From NCBI GenBank assembly GCA_002344525.1, contig DDTJ01000017.1, positions 1 through 35,339 on the forward strand: 35,339 nucleotides of DNA. Direction: 5' to 3'. The position numbers and the translations under genes were made by a program. Origin of the DNA: Akkermansiaceae bacterium UBA2367. GTDB lineage: Bacteria; Verrucomicrobiota; Verrucomicrobiia; Verrucomicrobiales; DEV007. Below the pieces are notes generated by a model, which had not been told where the DNA came from, searched no databases, and saw only the letters and a program-made list of their open reading frames with translations. Shown here one piece after another: positions 1 through 6,537 of the stretch. Each line of letters begins with the position of its first letter. Positions within the stretch are counted from its first letter, which is position 1.

Positions 1-111
1 TGCGGTACTTCTTCGCGGGCATCCCCCATAGGATACGCGCTTTTGAAAAGTACAAGTCAAAATACCATAAATATCACTCATTTTAACTCTGACGGACTAC
101 TAGGAAAGACC

Positions 112-139
112 CTTGTGTTTTTTGTGCCTTTTCGTGGCC
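112..139. repeat. Short array of 9-10 nt units
   Basis: Three consecutive units of the form YTTGTGNNT / TTTCGTGGCC follow one another with a period of 9 nt in the otherwise AT-rich first 165 bases. No gene is visible in 1-165. The units resemble the TTCGTG-type decamers near 18491 and 12559, so I group them loosely with that family. Function unknown. Confidence 0.4.
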
Positions 140-165
140 CATTCCCCCGATTGACGAGGAGGAAA

Positions 166-639
166 TCAGGATTCGAGGGAGGCCATCACCTCGATCATGG
201 CGACGGCGGCCTCGGCGGCCTCGCGGCCCCGGTTCAGCTCGTCGCCGAGAGTGCGGGCCTCGGCCTGCTCCGCGCTTTCGACGAGGAGGACTTCGTGGAT
301 GACGGGAACGAGATGGGAGACGCCTGTGTCCTGAAGGCTGAGCGTGATCGACTCGGCGATGAGGTCGGCGTGGGCGGTGGAGCCGCGGATGATGACGCCG
401 AGGGCGAGGATGGCGAGAGGTTGGTCCTCGGAGGAGGCGAGGGCCTCGACGACGATGGGGATCTCGAAGGCCCCCGGCACGCGGACGACGCGAACCGCGA
501 GTTCCGGTGCCAGCTTCGCGAGCGTGGCCGAGGCGGACTCGACGAGGGCATCGGTGAAGCGGGCGTTGTAGCGGCTCGCGACGATGGCCACGGAACCGGA
601 GCGGTCGGTGGGAGAAGGGGAGTCGGGGGCGGATTTCAT
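166..639 (-). CDS. ribH: 6,7-dimethyl-8-ribityllumazine synthase
   Basis: Catalyses the penultimate step of riboflavin synthesis: condensation of 5-amino-6-ribitylamino-uracil with 3,4-dihydroxy-2-butanone 4-phosphate, in the cytoplasm, usually in a pentameric or 60-mer shell. The 157-residue product has the usual family length. Visible motifs are SRYN (22-25) at the substrate site, VPGAFEIP (54-61), GVIIRGSTAHAD (81-92) with the catalytic His at 90, and NRGREAA (136-142). I chose the ATG at 639 rather than the upstream in-frame ATG at 825, because the intervening 62 codons translate intergenic repeat and have no family match. It follows ribBA on the same strand, separated by 219 nt containing a GTAG-bounded palindrome pair and a heptamer array. 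It may be co-transcribed with ribBA, but the palindromes could attenuate it. No FMN riboswitch was recognised. Confidence 0.95.
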   Translation of the reverse strand: MKSAPDSPSPTDRSGSVAIVASRYNARFTDALVESASATLAKLAPELAVRVVRVPGAFEIPIVVEALASSEDQPLAILALGVIIRGSTAHADLIAESITLSLQDTGVSHLVPVIHEVLLVESAEQAEARTLGDELNRGREAAEAAVAMIEVMASLES

Positions 640-663
640 GATGCGGGACGCGGGGCGTCCCGC

Positions 664-698
664 AGTAAAAGGTAAAAGGTGAAAAGTAAAAGGTAAAT
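664..698. repeat. Heptamer array, RGTRAAA type
   Basis: Five consecutive 7-nt units (AGTAAAA, GGTAAAA, GGTGAAA, AGTAAAA, GGTAAAT) lie about 25 nt upstream of the ribH start codon. The same unit recurs at 2079-2104, upstream of ribBA. The array sits in the putative leader of ribH. No promoter or ribosome binding function is evident. Confidence 0.7.
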
Positions 699-772
699 TC
701 CCTCCCGGCACTCTTGGGGGCACCTCTGGAAATCTGCCTGCCTGCCGTCCGCCCAAACGAGGTCGACAGGAG

Positions 773-791
773 CGGGACTTTTCAAGTCCCG
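773..791. repeat. Perfect 8-bp hairpin
   Basis: CGGGACTT and AAGTCCCG flank a 3-nt TTC loop. It lies directly beside the GTAG-bounded pair 791-862, between ribBA and ribH. No T-tract follows on either strand, so it is not an obvious intrinsic terminator. Confidence 0.5.
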
Positions 792-862
792 TAGGTGGAA
801 GCATGGGAGGGCGGAGCCAGTCCAACGGAGGGGAATTGAAAAGCGCCCCTCCCAGCTCCTAC
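791..862. repeat. GTAG...CTAC-bounded inverted pair, family C (REP-like)
   Basis: A 72-bp unit begins with GTAG (791-794) and ends with CTAC (859-862). Its arms are imperfect inverted copies sharing GTAGG, AGC and TGGGAGGG. An inner perfect 7-bp stem GGAGGGG (827-833) pairs with CCCCTCC (846-852). Read from the minus strand, the GTAG supplies the TAG stop codon of ribBA (861-859). The hairpin could also end the ribBA transcript. The GTAG tetranucleotide at the foot of a hairpin is the known hallmark of REP sequences. No transposase is present here. Confidence 0.55.
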
Positions 863-2058
863 AGAAAATGCCCGAGCTTGTCGCGCTTCGTGCCGAGATA
901 GCGTTCGTTGTGCTCGTTCGGGTCGACGCGGATGGGGACCTGCTCGACGATCTCCAGCTTGTGCCCGTCGAGGCCGACGATCTTGCGGGGATTGTTCGTC
1001 ATCAGGCGGATTTTCCGCACGCCGAGGTCGTAGAGGATCTGCGCTCCCATGCCGTAGTCGCGCAGATCGGAGCCGAAGCCGAGCCGTTCGTTTGCCTCGA
1101 CGGTGTCGAGGCCTTCCTCCTGCAGCTTGTAGGCGCGGATCTTGTTGACGAGTCCGATGCCGCGTCCTTCCTGACGCATGTAGACGAGCACGCCGGCACC
1201 GGCCTCGTCGATCTGGGCGAGGGCGGCGTGGAGCTGGCTGCCGCAGTCGCAGCGGCGCGATCCGAAGACGTCGCCGGTGAGGCATTCGGAATGGACGCGG
1301 ACGAGGACGGGCTCCTCGGGGCGGATTTCGCCTTTGACGAGGGCGAGGTGGTGCTCGTCGGGGTTCAGCTTGCTGGCGTAGACGGCGAGGTCGAAATTCC
1401 CGTAGTCGGTCGGCATCTGGATCCTCTCGATGCGCTCGATCAGCTTCTCCTGGCTGCGGCGGTATTCGATGAGCGACTCGATGGTGCCGATCTTGAGCCC
1501 GTGCCGTTCGGCGAATTCGATCAACTGCGGCAGTCGCGCCATGGTTCCATCGTCGTTGAGGATCTCGCAGATGACGGCGGCGGGCTCGAGGCCGGCGAGG
1601 CGGGCGAGATCGACCGAGGCCTCGGTGTGGCCGGCGCGGCGGAGGACGCCGCCCTGCTTCGCTTGGAGCGGCAGGATGTGGCCGGGCCGGACGAGATCGC
1701 GAGGCTCGGACATCGGATTGGCGAGTACTTGGACGGTGCGAGCACGGTCGGCGGCGCTGATCCCGGTGGTGACGCCGTCGGCGGCATCGACCGCGACGGT
1801 GAAATTCGTGCCGTGCGACTCGGTGTTGCGCCGCACCATCAGGGGCAGGCCGAGCCGCTCGGAGGCCTCCTGGGTGATGGGCGCGCAGATGAGCCCGCGG
1901 CCGTGGGTGGCCATGAAGTTGATCGCCTCGGGGGTGATCTTTGCGGCGGGGCAGACGAGGTCGCCCTCGTTCTCGCGGTCGGCGTCGTCCACGAGGATGA
2001 TGAGGCGGCCTTGGCGGATCTCGGCGACGAGTTCCTCGACGGGGCTGAAGGGAGGCAT
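859..2058 (-). CDS. ribBA: Bifunctional DHBP synthase / GTP cyclohydrolase II
   Basis: Supplies both precursors of riboflavin. The N-terminal domain (about 1-205) converts ribulose 5-phosphate to 3,4-dihydroxy-2-butanone 4-phosphate. The C-terminal domain (about 206-399) opens GTP. The first domain shows the acidic metal-binding motif DDADRENEGD (24-33), HGRGLIC (52-58), TGISAADRA (98-106), RPGHILPL (124-131) and HTEASVDLARLAG (144-156). The second shows the zinc ligands Cys259, Cys270 and Cys272 in SECLTGD...RRCDCG, then RQEGRGIGL (295-303) and TNNPRKI (354-360). All key residues look intact, and 399 residues is the standard fused length. The ATG at 2058 begins directly at the conserved N-terminus. 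The stop codon TAG falls inside the GTAG of the adjacent palindromic element. ribH follows downstream; ribD and ribE are not in the window. Confidence 0.97.
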   Translation of the reverse strand: MPPFSPVEELVAEIRQGRLIILVDDADRENEGDLVCPAAKITPEAINFMATHGRGLICAPITQEASERLGLPLMVRRNTESHGTNFTVAVDAADGVTTGISAADRARTVQVLANPMSEPRDLVRPGHILPLQAKQGGVLRRAGHTEASVDLARLAGLEPAAVICEILNDDGTMARLPQLIEFAERHGLKIGTIESLIEYRRSQEKLIERIERIQMPTDYGNFDLAVYASKLNPDEHHLALVKGEIRPEEPVLVRVHSECLTGDVFGSRRCDCGSQLHAALAQIDEAGAGVLVYMRQEGRGIGLVNKIRAYKLQEEGLDTVEANERLGFGSDLRDYGMGAQILYDLGVRKIRLMTNNPRKIVGLDGHKLEIVEQVPIRVDPNEHNERYLGTKRDKLGHFL

Positions 2059-2078
2059 GGCGGGGGCGCGCTTCGCGC

Positions 2079-2104
2079 GGTAAAAAAAGTGAAAGGTGAA
2101 AGGT
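2079..2104. repeat. Heptamer array, RGTRAAA type
   Basis: GGTAAAA, a 2-nt AA insertion, then AGTGAAA, GGTGAAA and a partial GGT. It lies about 20 nt upstream of the ribBA start codon, the same relative position as the array upstream of ribH, which suggests a shared leader location. Confidence 0.6.
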
Positions 2105-2125
2105 TTCTTCTGGTTTCGTAGGCCC

Positions 2126-2146
2126 GTGACTCGTGCCCCATGACTC
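2126..2146. repeat. Heptamer array, RTGACYC type
   Basis: Three abutting 7-nt units: GTGACTC, GTGCCCC and ATGACTC. They sit between the ribBA start and the cupin stop codon. The reverse complement, GNGTCAY, is the same unit found at 5542-5562 and 22654-22674. Confidence 0.6.
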
Positions 2147-2153
2147 CGGCCTT

Positions 2154-2516
2154 TCAGGCCGGAAATTCGTCAGCGGGGTCGAATTTGGGGACGGGGACGT
2201 TCAGGATTTTCAAATTCTCGCCGACGGCGCGGTGGCGGCAGCCGGGCTGGATGAGGACGGCGGTGCCGGGGGAGAGCGGATGGATCTGGCCGTCGAGCTC
2301 GATGTGGCCCTCGCCTTCGAGGACGTAGTAGAGCTCGGTCATGCGCTGGTGGTAGTGCAGCTCGCTATCGTGCTTGATCTCGACGAGGTGCATCGAGGCG
2401 ACGGTGTTGGCCTCGTTCATGAAGGCGCGGCGCGACTGCCCGCACGGGCAGGGAGTGGGCGCGATGTCGGCAAGGCGGGCCACTTGGAAGCGTTCCCCGA
2501 TGATTTCGTTCTGCAT
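2154..2516 (-). CDS. Small single-domain cupin protein
   Basis: A 120-residue one-domain cupin. Motif 1 is visible as HYHQRMTELYYVLEGEG (54-70), giving metal ligands His54, His56 and Glu61. Motif 2 is PGTAVLIQPGCRH (83-95), giving the fourth ligand His95. Such small cupins bind metal and act as isomerases, dioxygenases or sensors; the substrate cannot be read from the sequence. The ATG at 2516 was preferred over longer in-frame starts because upstream codons lie antisense to the divergent lipoprotein and lack cupin features. It precedes ribBA on the same strand with a 95-nt gap, so a transcriptional link is possible but not shown. It is divergent from the lipoprotein gene across 96 nt. Confidence 0.85.
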   Translation of the reverse strand: MQNEIIGERFQVARLADIAPTPCPCGQSRRAFMNEANTVASMHLVEIKHDSELHYHQRMTELYYVLEGEGHIELDGQIHPLSPGTAVLIQPGCRHRAVGENLKILNVPVPKFDPADEFPA

Positions 2517-2612
2517 GGCGATACTTACGCCTCGCAAATCCCGTTTGAAAAGCGGCGGATGCGGTTGTTCAGGTTCCGTCACGACCACCCGCCGGGCAAC
2601 AAGATCCGAGAC

Positions 2613-3281
2613 ATGACCGAATTTACCCTTCCTCTCCGCCTCGCGGCGCTGTCGCTCCTCCTCCTGCCCTGCGCTTGCGAAAAAGCGCCGCCGCAAAGCC
2701 CTCCGCCCGGAGCCGCCTCCGAAGCGCCCCTTCCCGCCGCGCCCGCATCCCCTGCGGAGGAGGAGTCCATCCTCATCGAAGCGGCCCAGAAGCCACGGCA
2801 GCTTTCCCCGGAGGAGCAGCAACAGGTGATCGACGGAATCCTCCAAGCCCGCGCCAAGCAGCAGGCCGAGGGACTCGGGACCGGCACGGTGAAGGTGAAC
2901 GGGGCATGGCCCTACACCGGCTACAGCGTCCTCGCCCCCGATCCGGCGGCGGCGATCGAGGCCCGGCTCGTCGCGGTGGACGTGACCGTCGCGGGCCACA
3001 CGCCCTTTTTCGATCTCGACGACATCGAAATCGTCGACGGAGCCACGCTCGTCAGCTACGGGAGCGATCCCCACGCGGAGCCGCTGCGCCTCGACGGCAC
3101 CCTGCTGCCGGCGGAGGAAGCCATCCCCGACGCCCCCGCAGCCTCGCGCTGGCTCCTCATCTACGCCTTCCCGAAGGCGACGAAGAGCTTCCGCCTTCTT
3201 TATTGGGGCAAGACGCTCACGCCGGAGCCGGTGGAGTTCGGGAAAGCCGGGCTGTCCCTGCCCTATCCCCCGGGGGAATAG
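2613..3281 (+). CDS. Predicted lipoprotein of unknown function
   Basis: A 222-residue protein starting with a short basic/hydrophobic signal (3-19) that ends in a lipobox-like LLPCAC, so Cys20 or Cys22 would be lipidated and the protein anchored in the envelope. A Pro/Ala-rich linker follows (about 24-50), then a Glu/Gln-rich helix (51-85) and a predicted beta-rich domain (about 90-222). I do not recognise a family. The start was set at ATG 2613 because it places the signal peptide at the N-terminus; the upstream in-frame extension is antisense to the cupin. It is convergent with hisF, with only 21 nt between the stop codons. Confidence 0.8.
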   Translation: MTEFTLPLRLAALSLLLLPCACEKAPPQSPPPGAASEAPLPAAPASPAEEESILIEAAQKPRQLSPEEQQQVIDGILQARAKQQAEGLGTGTVKVNGAWPYTGYSVLAPDPAAAIEARLVAVDVTVAGHTPFFDLDDIEIVDGATLVSYGSDPHAEPLRLDGTLLPAEEAIPDAPAASRWLLIYAFPKATKSFRLLYWGKTLTPEPVEFGKAGLSLPYPPGE

Positions 3282-3302
3282 GCGGGGGGCTTCCCCGAAA
3301 GC

Positions 3303-4064
3303 TCACGCCGGGCGCACCGGGATGCCGTGCTGCCGGAGGTAATCCTTCACTCCGGCGACCGTGTGCTCCCCGAAATGGAAGATGCTCGCGGCAAGAACGG
3401 CGTCGGCCCGGCCACGGTCGAGGACTTCCACCAAGTGGTCGAGGTTCCCGGCACCGCCGCTCGCGATCACCGGGATAGGCACCGCCTCCCCGATCGCGGC
3501 GGTGAGTTCGATGTCGTAGCCCGCCTTGGTGCCGTCGGCGTCCATGCTGGTGAGGAGGATCTCGCCAGCGCCGCGTTCGTGGACCTCCTTGGCCCAGGCG
3601 ATCGCGTCGAGCCCCGTGGGGGTGCGGCCTCCGTGGGTGTAGACCTCCCAGCCGCCGCCGGGCCGCCGCTTCGCATCGATGGCGACGACGATGCACTGCG
3701 CCCCGAAGGCCTTCGCCCCCGCCGAGACGAGTCCGGGCTCTTTCACCGCGGCGGTGTTGATCCCGACCTTGTCGGCCCCGGCGAGGAGCATCTCGCGCAT
3801 GTCCTCGACCGTGCGGATGCCCCCGCCCACGGTCACTGGCATGAAGCAGCGCTCGGCCGTGCGCCGCACCACCTCGACCATCGTGCCCCGTCCGTCGGAG
3901 GAGGCGGTGATGTCGAGGAAGACCAGTTCATCGGCCCCTTGGCGGTTGTATTCGACCGCGCAATCGACCGGATCGCCGGCGTCACGGAGGTTCACGAAGT
4001 TCGTGCCTTTGACGACGCGGCCGCCAGTGACATCGAGGCAGGGAATGATGCGCTTGGTGAGCAT
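3303..4064 (-). CDS. hisF: Imidazole glycerol phosphate synthase, cyclase subunit
   Basis: The cyclase half of the HisFH enzyme converts PRFAR plus ammonia to imidazole glycerol phosphate and AICAR, linking histidine and purine synthesis. The 253-residue product is a full (beta/alpha)8 barrel of family length. Catalytic Asp11 lies in PCLDV (8-12) and Asp130 in VVAIDAKR (126-133). The phosphate-binding loops VGGGIRT (79-85) and ASGGAGN (201-207) are present, as is DITASSDGRGT (51-61). It begins MLTKRIIPCLDV, typical for the family, which fixes the ATG at 4064. No other his gene lies in the window; the partner glutaminase hisH must be elsewhere. Confidence 0.97.
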   Translation of the reverse strand: MLTKRIIPCLDVTGGRVVKGTNFVNLRDAGDPVDCAVEYNRQGADELVFLDITASSDGRGTMVEVVRRTAERCFMPVTVGGGIRTVEDMREMLLAGADKVGINTAAVKEPGLVSAGAKAFGAQCIVVAIDAKRRPGGGWEVYTHGGRTPTGLDAIAWAKEVHERGAGEILLTSMDADGTKAGYDIELTAAIGEAVPIPVIASGGAGNLDHLVEVLDRGRADAVLAASIFHFGEHTVAGVKDYLRQHGIPVRPA

Positions 4065-4197
4065 GGAGGGGACAAGGGTAGCCGCAAGAAGGGCTACGGC
4101 AAAGGGTTGGAAAAAATTTTTCGGAATTTCTAAAAAAATCTGGTAATTCCAAACAGCATATGCTTAACTTCCCTTAACCATCTTCAGAACCGTCCTT

Positions 4198-4611
4198 ATG
4201 GAAGCCGTCGTCCACGACCCCGTCCCCGATTCCACCCCCTACTGCGACAATTCTTTCGCGGTCATTCCGAGGAACTGCGACACCGCCGTGGTCTACTGGA
4301 ACCTCACCAGCGAGCGCCAGCCCATCCACTCGAAAGTGCGCCTCTGCCTCCAAGTGAACGGCAAGGAGACGGACGCCGAGGAGACCATCTTCCTCCATCG
4401 CGAATCCGGCCATTTCATCGTCCCCCTCCTCGCCGAAGACCGCGAATACCGCATCGCCCTCGGCTGGAGCGACATCCACGGCTTCCGCTCCATTTTCGAG
4501 CAAACCGTCCGCCTGCCCGACTTTCCCGGAAGCTCGGCCGGGGCGATGAGTTCCTCGCTCAGCTATCGCGGAGCCCATTTCTGGCCCAGGGGCGGCACCT
4601 CCGTGAACTGA
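4198..4611 (+). CDS. DUF4912-like protein
   Basis: A 137-residue soluble protein. The segment SFAVIPRNCDTAVVYWNL (19-36) followed by alternating beta-strand stretches resembles the start of DUF4912 domains, where a Tyr-Trp-Glu/Asn motif follows an arginine-containing strand. The family has no established role. No signal peptide or membrane segment is visible. It is divergent from hisF (133-nt AT-rich gap) and ends 26 nt before the recombinase gene, with which it may be co-transcribed. The family assignment rests on the motif only and would need a profile search. Confidence 0.7.
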   Translation: MEAVVHDPVPDSTPYCDNSFAVIPRNCDTAVVYWNLTSERQPIHSKVRLCLQVNGKETDAEETIFLHRESGHFIVPLLAEDREYRIALGWSDIHGFRSIFEQTVRLPDFPGSSAGAMSSSLSYRGAHFWPRGGTSVN

Positions 4612-4637
4612 GGCCACCCTGACATTCCCCTCCCCTC

Positions 4638-5543
4638 GTGCCCGCCTCCCCACGAGCTTACGACGAGCGGCTTGAGGAATTCCTCGAATACCTCTCGGTC
4701 GAACGGAACCGCTCGCACCGCACTTTGTCCAACTATCATCACGCCATCTCCCTCTTCCGGGAATGGCTGCCCCCGGCCAAAGGCTGGGCCGATGTCGGGG
4801 CGGAGGACTTCCGCGACTACCTCTTCCTCCTGATGCGGCGGAACCTGGCCCGCGCCACCGTGCGGCTCCATTTCGCGGCCTTGCGCAGCTTCTTCAAATT
4901 CCTCGTGCGACGCGCCGGCTTCCCGGCGGACCCGCTCGCCGGAATGCCATTGCCGAAGGCGGAGAAGAAGCTGCCCGTCGTCCTCGACGAGAAGCAGGTC
5001 GTCGAACTGCTGGAGAAACCCCTCCAAATCCAGCAGCCGAAGCAAGCCCCTGCCTGGACGGCGCAACGCGATGCCGCCATTCTGGAATTGTTCTACAGCT
5101 CCGGTCTGCGCCTCGCCGAACTCGCCTCCCTCGACGTGGAGGATTTCGACCTGCACCAGGAATGCGTCCGCGTCCTCGGCAAGGGGAACAAGGAGCGCAT
5201 CTGTCCCGTGGGAACGATGGCGGCGGAGGCGATCCACCGCTACCGCAACGCGGCGCGGGTGATGGAGGGGCCGCTTTTCATCAACAAATCGCGGAAGCGG
5301 CTCACCACCCGGGCGATTTCGGATGTCTTCGAAAAATACCACGCCCTCTGCGACATTCCGCAAAAGGCGAGCCCGCACAAGCTGCGCCACAGTTTCGCGA
5401 CCCACCTCCTCGACCACGGGGCCGACCTGCGTAGCGTGCAGACCCTGCTCGGCCACGCGAGCCTCTCGACGACGCAGATCTACACCCACGTCTCCATCGA
5501 GCGGATGAGGCGGGTCTACGACGAAGCCCATCCCAGGGCGTGA
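4638..5543 (+). CDS. Tyrosine recombinase, XerC/XerD type
   Basis: A 301-residue tyrosine recombinase that, in this subfamily, resolves chromosome dimers at dif. The N-terminal SAM-like core-binding domain covers about 8-93 and the catalytic domain about 112-295. The full set of active-site residues is visible: Arg158 in SGLRLAEL, Lys182 in GKGNKER, His247 and Arg250 in HKLRHSFATH, His273 in LLGHASLSTTQ and the nucleophile Tyr282 in IYTH. The length and the absence of an N-terminal arm-binding domain argue for a housekeeping Xer protein rather than a phage integrase. The start is GTG at 4638; no ATG gives the conserved N-terminus. XerC and XerD cannot be told apart here. A heptamer array and a long hairpin follow immediately. 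Confidence 0.93.
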   Translation: MPASPRAYDERLEEFLEYLSVERNRSHRTLSNYHHAISLFREWLPPAKGWADVGAEDFRDYLFLLMRRNLARATVRLHFAALRSFFKFLVRRAGFPADPLAGMPLPKAEKKLPVVLDEKQVVELLEKPLQIQQPKQAPAWTAQRDAAILELFYSSGLRLAELASLDVEDFDLHQECVRVLGKGNKERICPVGTMAAEAIHRYRNAARVMEGPLFINKSRKRLTTRAISDVFEKYHALCDIPQKASPHKLRHSFATHLLDHGADLRSVQTLLGHASLSTTQIYTHVSIERMRRVYDEAHPRA

Positions 5544-5562
5544 GTCACGGGTCACGGCGGGG
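5542..5562. repeat. Heptamer array, GNGTCAC type
   Basis: GAGTCAC, GGGTCAC and a degenerate GGCGGGG directly abut the TGA stop codon of the recombinase gene. Same unit as at 22654-22674 and, in reverse, at 2126-2146. Confidence 0.55.
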
Positions 5563-5573
5563 TGGCCTGCGGC

Positions 5574-5641
5574 GACCGCTGATTGGTGCTGATCCGCGCT
5601 GATTTTTCCAAACTCGGAAAGATCAGCGGAAATCAGCGGTC
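5574..5641. repeat. Long hairpin of decamer units (GCTGAT type)
   Basis: Three units GCTGATTGGT, GCTGATCCGC and GCTGATTTTT repeat with an exact 10-nt period from 5578. Opposite them lie two ATCAGCGG units. The outer arms GACCGCTGATT (5574-5584) and AATCAGCGGTC (5631-5641) are a perfect 11-bp inverted repeat. Located just after the recombinase gene, it could terminate that transcript, although no T-tract follows. Confidence 0.65.
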
Positions 5642-5704
5642 CCCGTCGGGAAATTCGGGCTTCGGATTTCAAAATTTGCTCTGGACTCCGGCGGAATCAC
5701 ACCC

Positions 5705-6274
5705 ATGATTCTCGTCGTTATGAATTTTCTCAAATCTGCCATCCTCTCAATGGCCCTGAGCGCCCCCCTTCTGTCCTTGGCCCAAGATCACGAGAGCCTC
5801 ACCACTCGCGAGGGCAGAATCTACCATGAGGTTTTCGTCACCGACACAGACGCCAACGGCCTGACTTTCCGCCACCGGGACGGGATCGCGAAGGTTGGAT
5901 TCGCATCGCTCTCCGACTCCTACCGGATGCTCTACGAAACCGTCGAGGAATTGCCGGAAGAGCCGTCCACGGCGGACAAGAAAGCGGAAACAACGACGAA
6001 AGCGGAGACGACGGACGAGGATTCCTTGGCCGCTTGGCTCGACCAAGGTCCGGTCCAGATCGAAGCCCGCAACCGTGTCGCCATCCTCCTCCCTTCCCCC
6101 TTCCTCCGGCTCGGCGGGGGGATCGACCATGGCAGGCGCGTCCCGGCATGGCCCACGCATTGGCCGGACCACGAACGCGTCCATCGGCTGACCCATCCCC
6201 TCTGGAGGGAGTTGGCGCTGCGCGACTTCCTCTGCACTTCCGGCCTGCTTCCTTCGCCCTTCCCAAGGCGGTGA
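5705..6274 (+). CDS. Secreted protein of unknown function
   Basis: A 189-residue protein with a clear signal peptide: an ATG at 5720 begins a typical n/h/c-region ending LSLAQ at about residue 27, so the true start may be 5720 rather than 5705. The mature N-terminus reads TREGRIYHEV...DANGLTFRHRDGIAKVGFASL, a short beta-stranded motif I have seen in exported verrucomicrobial proteins. A Lys/Glu/Thr linker (about 88-108) follows, then an aromatic, His/Trp-rich tail (about 120-189). I know of no function. The next 263 nt contain no gene, so the protein is probably transcribed alone. Confidence 0.7.
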   Translation: MILVVMNFLKSAILSMALSAPLLSLAQDHESLTTREGRIYHEVFVTDTDANGLTFRHRDGIAKVGFASLSDSYRMLYETVEELPEEPSTADKKAETTTKAETTDEDSLAAWLDQGPVQIEARNRVAILLPSPFLRLGGGIDHGRRVPAWPTHWPDHERVHRLTHPLWRELALRDFLCTSGLLPSPFPRR

Positions 6275-6488
6275 CTGGCGAAGACGGATGCGGGAAACGG
6301 GAGCGAATGGCACGGAATTGAAGCCGTGTATCCGAGGAAAAGGCGCTCCTGATCCGGTCGGCAGCCGAAACCCCACTTGGCCCCTGTTTCCTTGACCTCG
6401 GACCAAGGAAGCGCCCGAAGCCCTGCCACCCTCTCCCGTGCAGCGGAGGCAGCCCCGTCTGCGGAGGCACGGTGATCAGAAGTCCGGC

Positions 6489-6518
6489 TTGGTGTTTTAT
6501 TATTGTATTTATTAAAAT
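6489..6518 (+). promoter_or_regulatory. Predicted promoter of the ligase-acyltransferase-glycosyltransferase operon
   Basis: TTGGTG (6489-6494), an 18-nt spacer and TAAAAT (6513-6518) resemble a sigma-70 promoter. They lie in an AT-rich stretch (6495-6535) that stands out from the surrounding high-GC DNA. The implied start point leaves a leader of only about 13 nt before the ATG at 6538. Upstream, 6275-6490 shows no gene or clear structure. Confidence 0.45.
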
Positions 6519-6537
6519 TATCAATTAAACTCAAGGA

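Noticed and set aside
868..2121. 417-codon open frame on the plus strand
   Set aside because: Exactly antisense to ribBA, whose motifs are all intact; the product is Asp/Glu/Gly/Val-rich without domains, a typical high-GC shadow frame.
2059..2153. Possible FMN riboswitch upstream of ribBA
   Set aside because: Only heptamer repeats and about 95 nt are available; none of the conserved RFN-element stems or its AGGG-type signature are visible.
4078..4097. GTAGCC...GGCTAC short hairpin upstream of hisF
   Set aside because: It has GTAG at both ends but is only 20 bp with a 6-bp stem, lacks the paired-hairpin plan of the other elements, and could arise by chance.
4638..5543. Phage or integron integrase
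   Set aside because: Length, the lack of an arm-binding domain and the housekeeping context fit XerC/D; there is no att site or other phage gene nearby.
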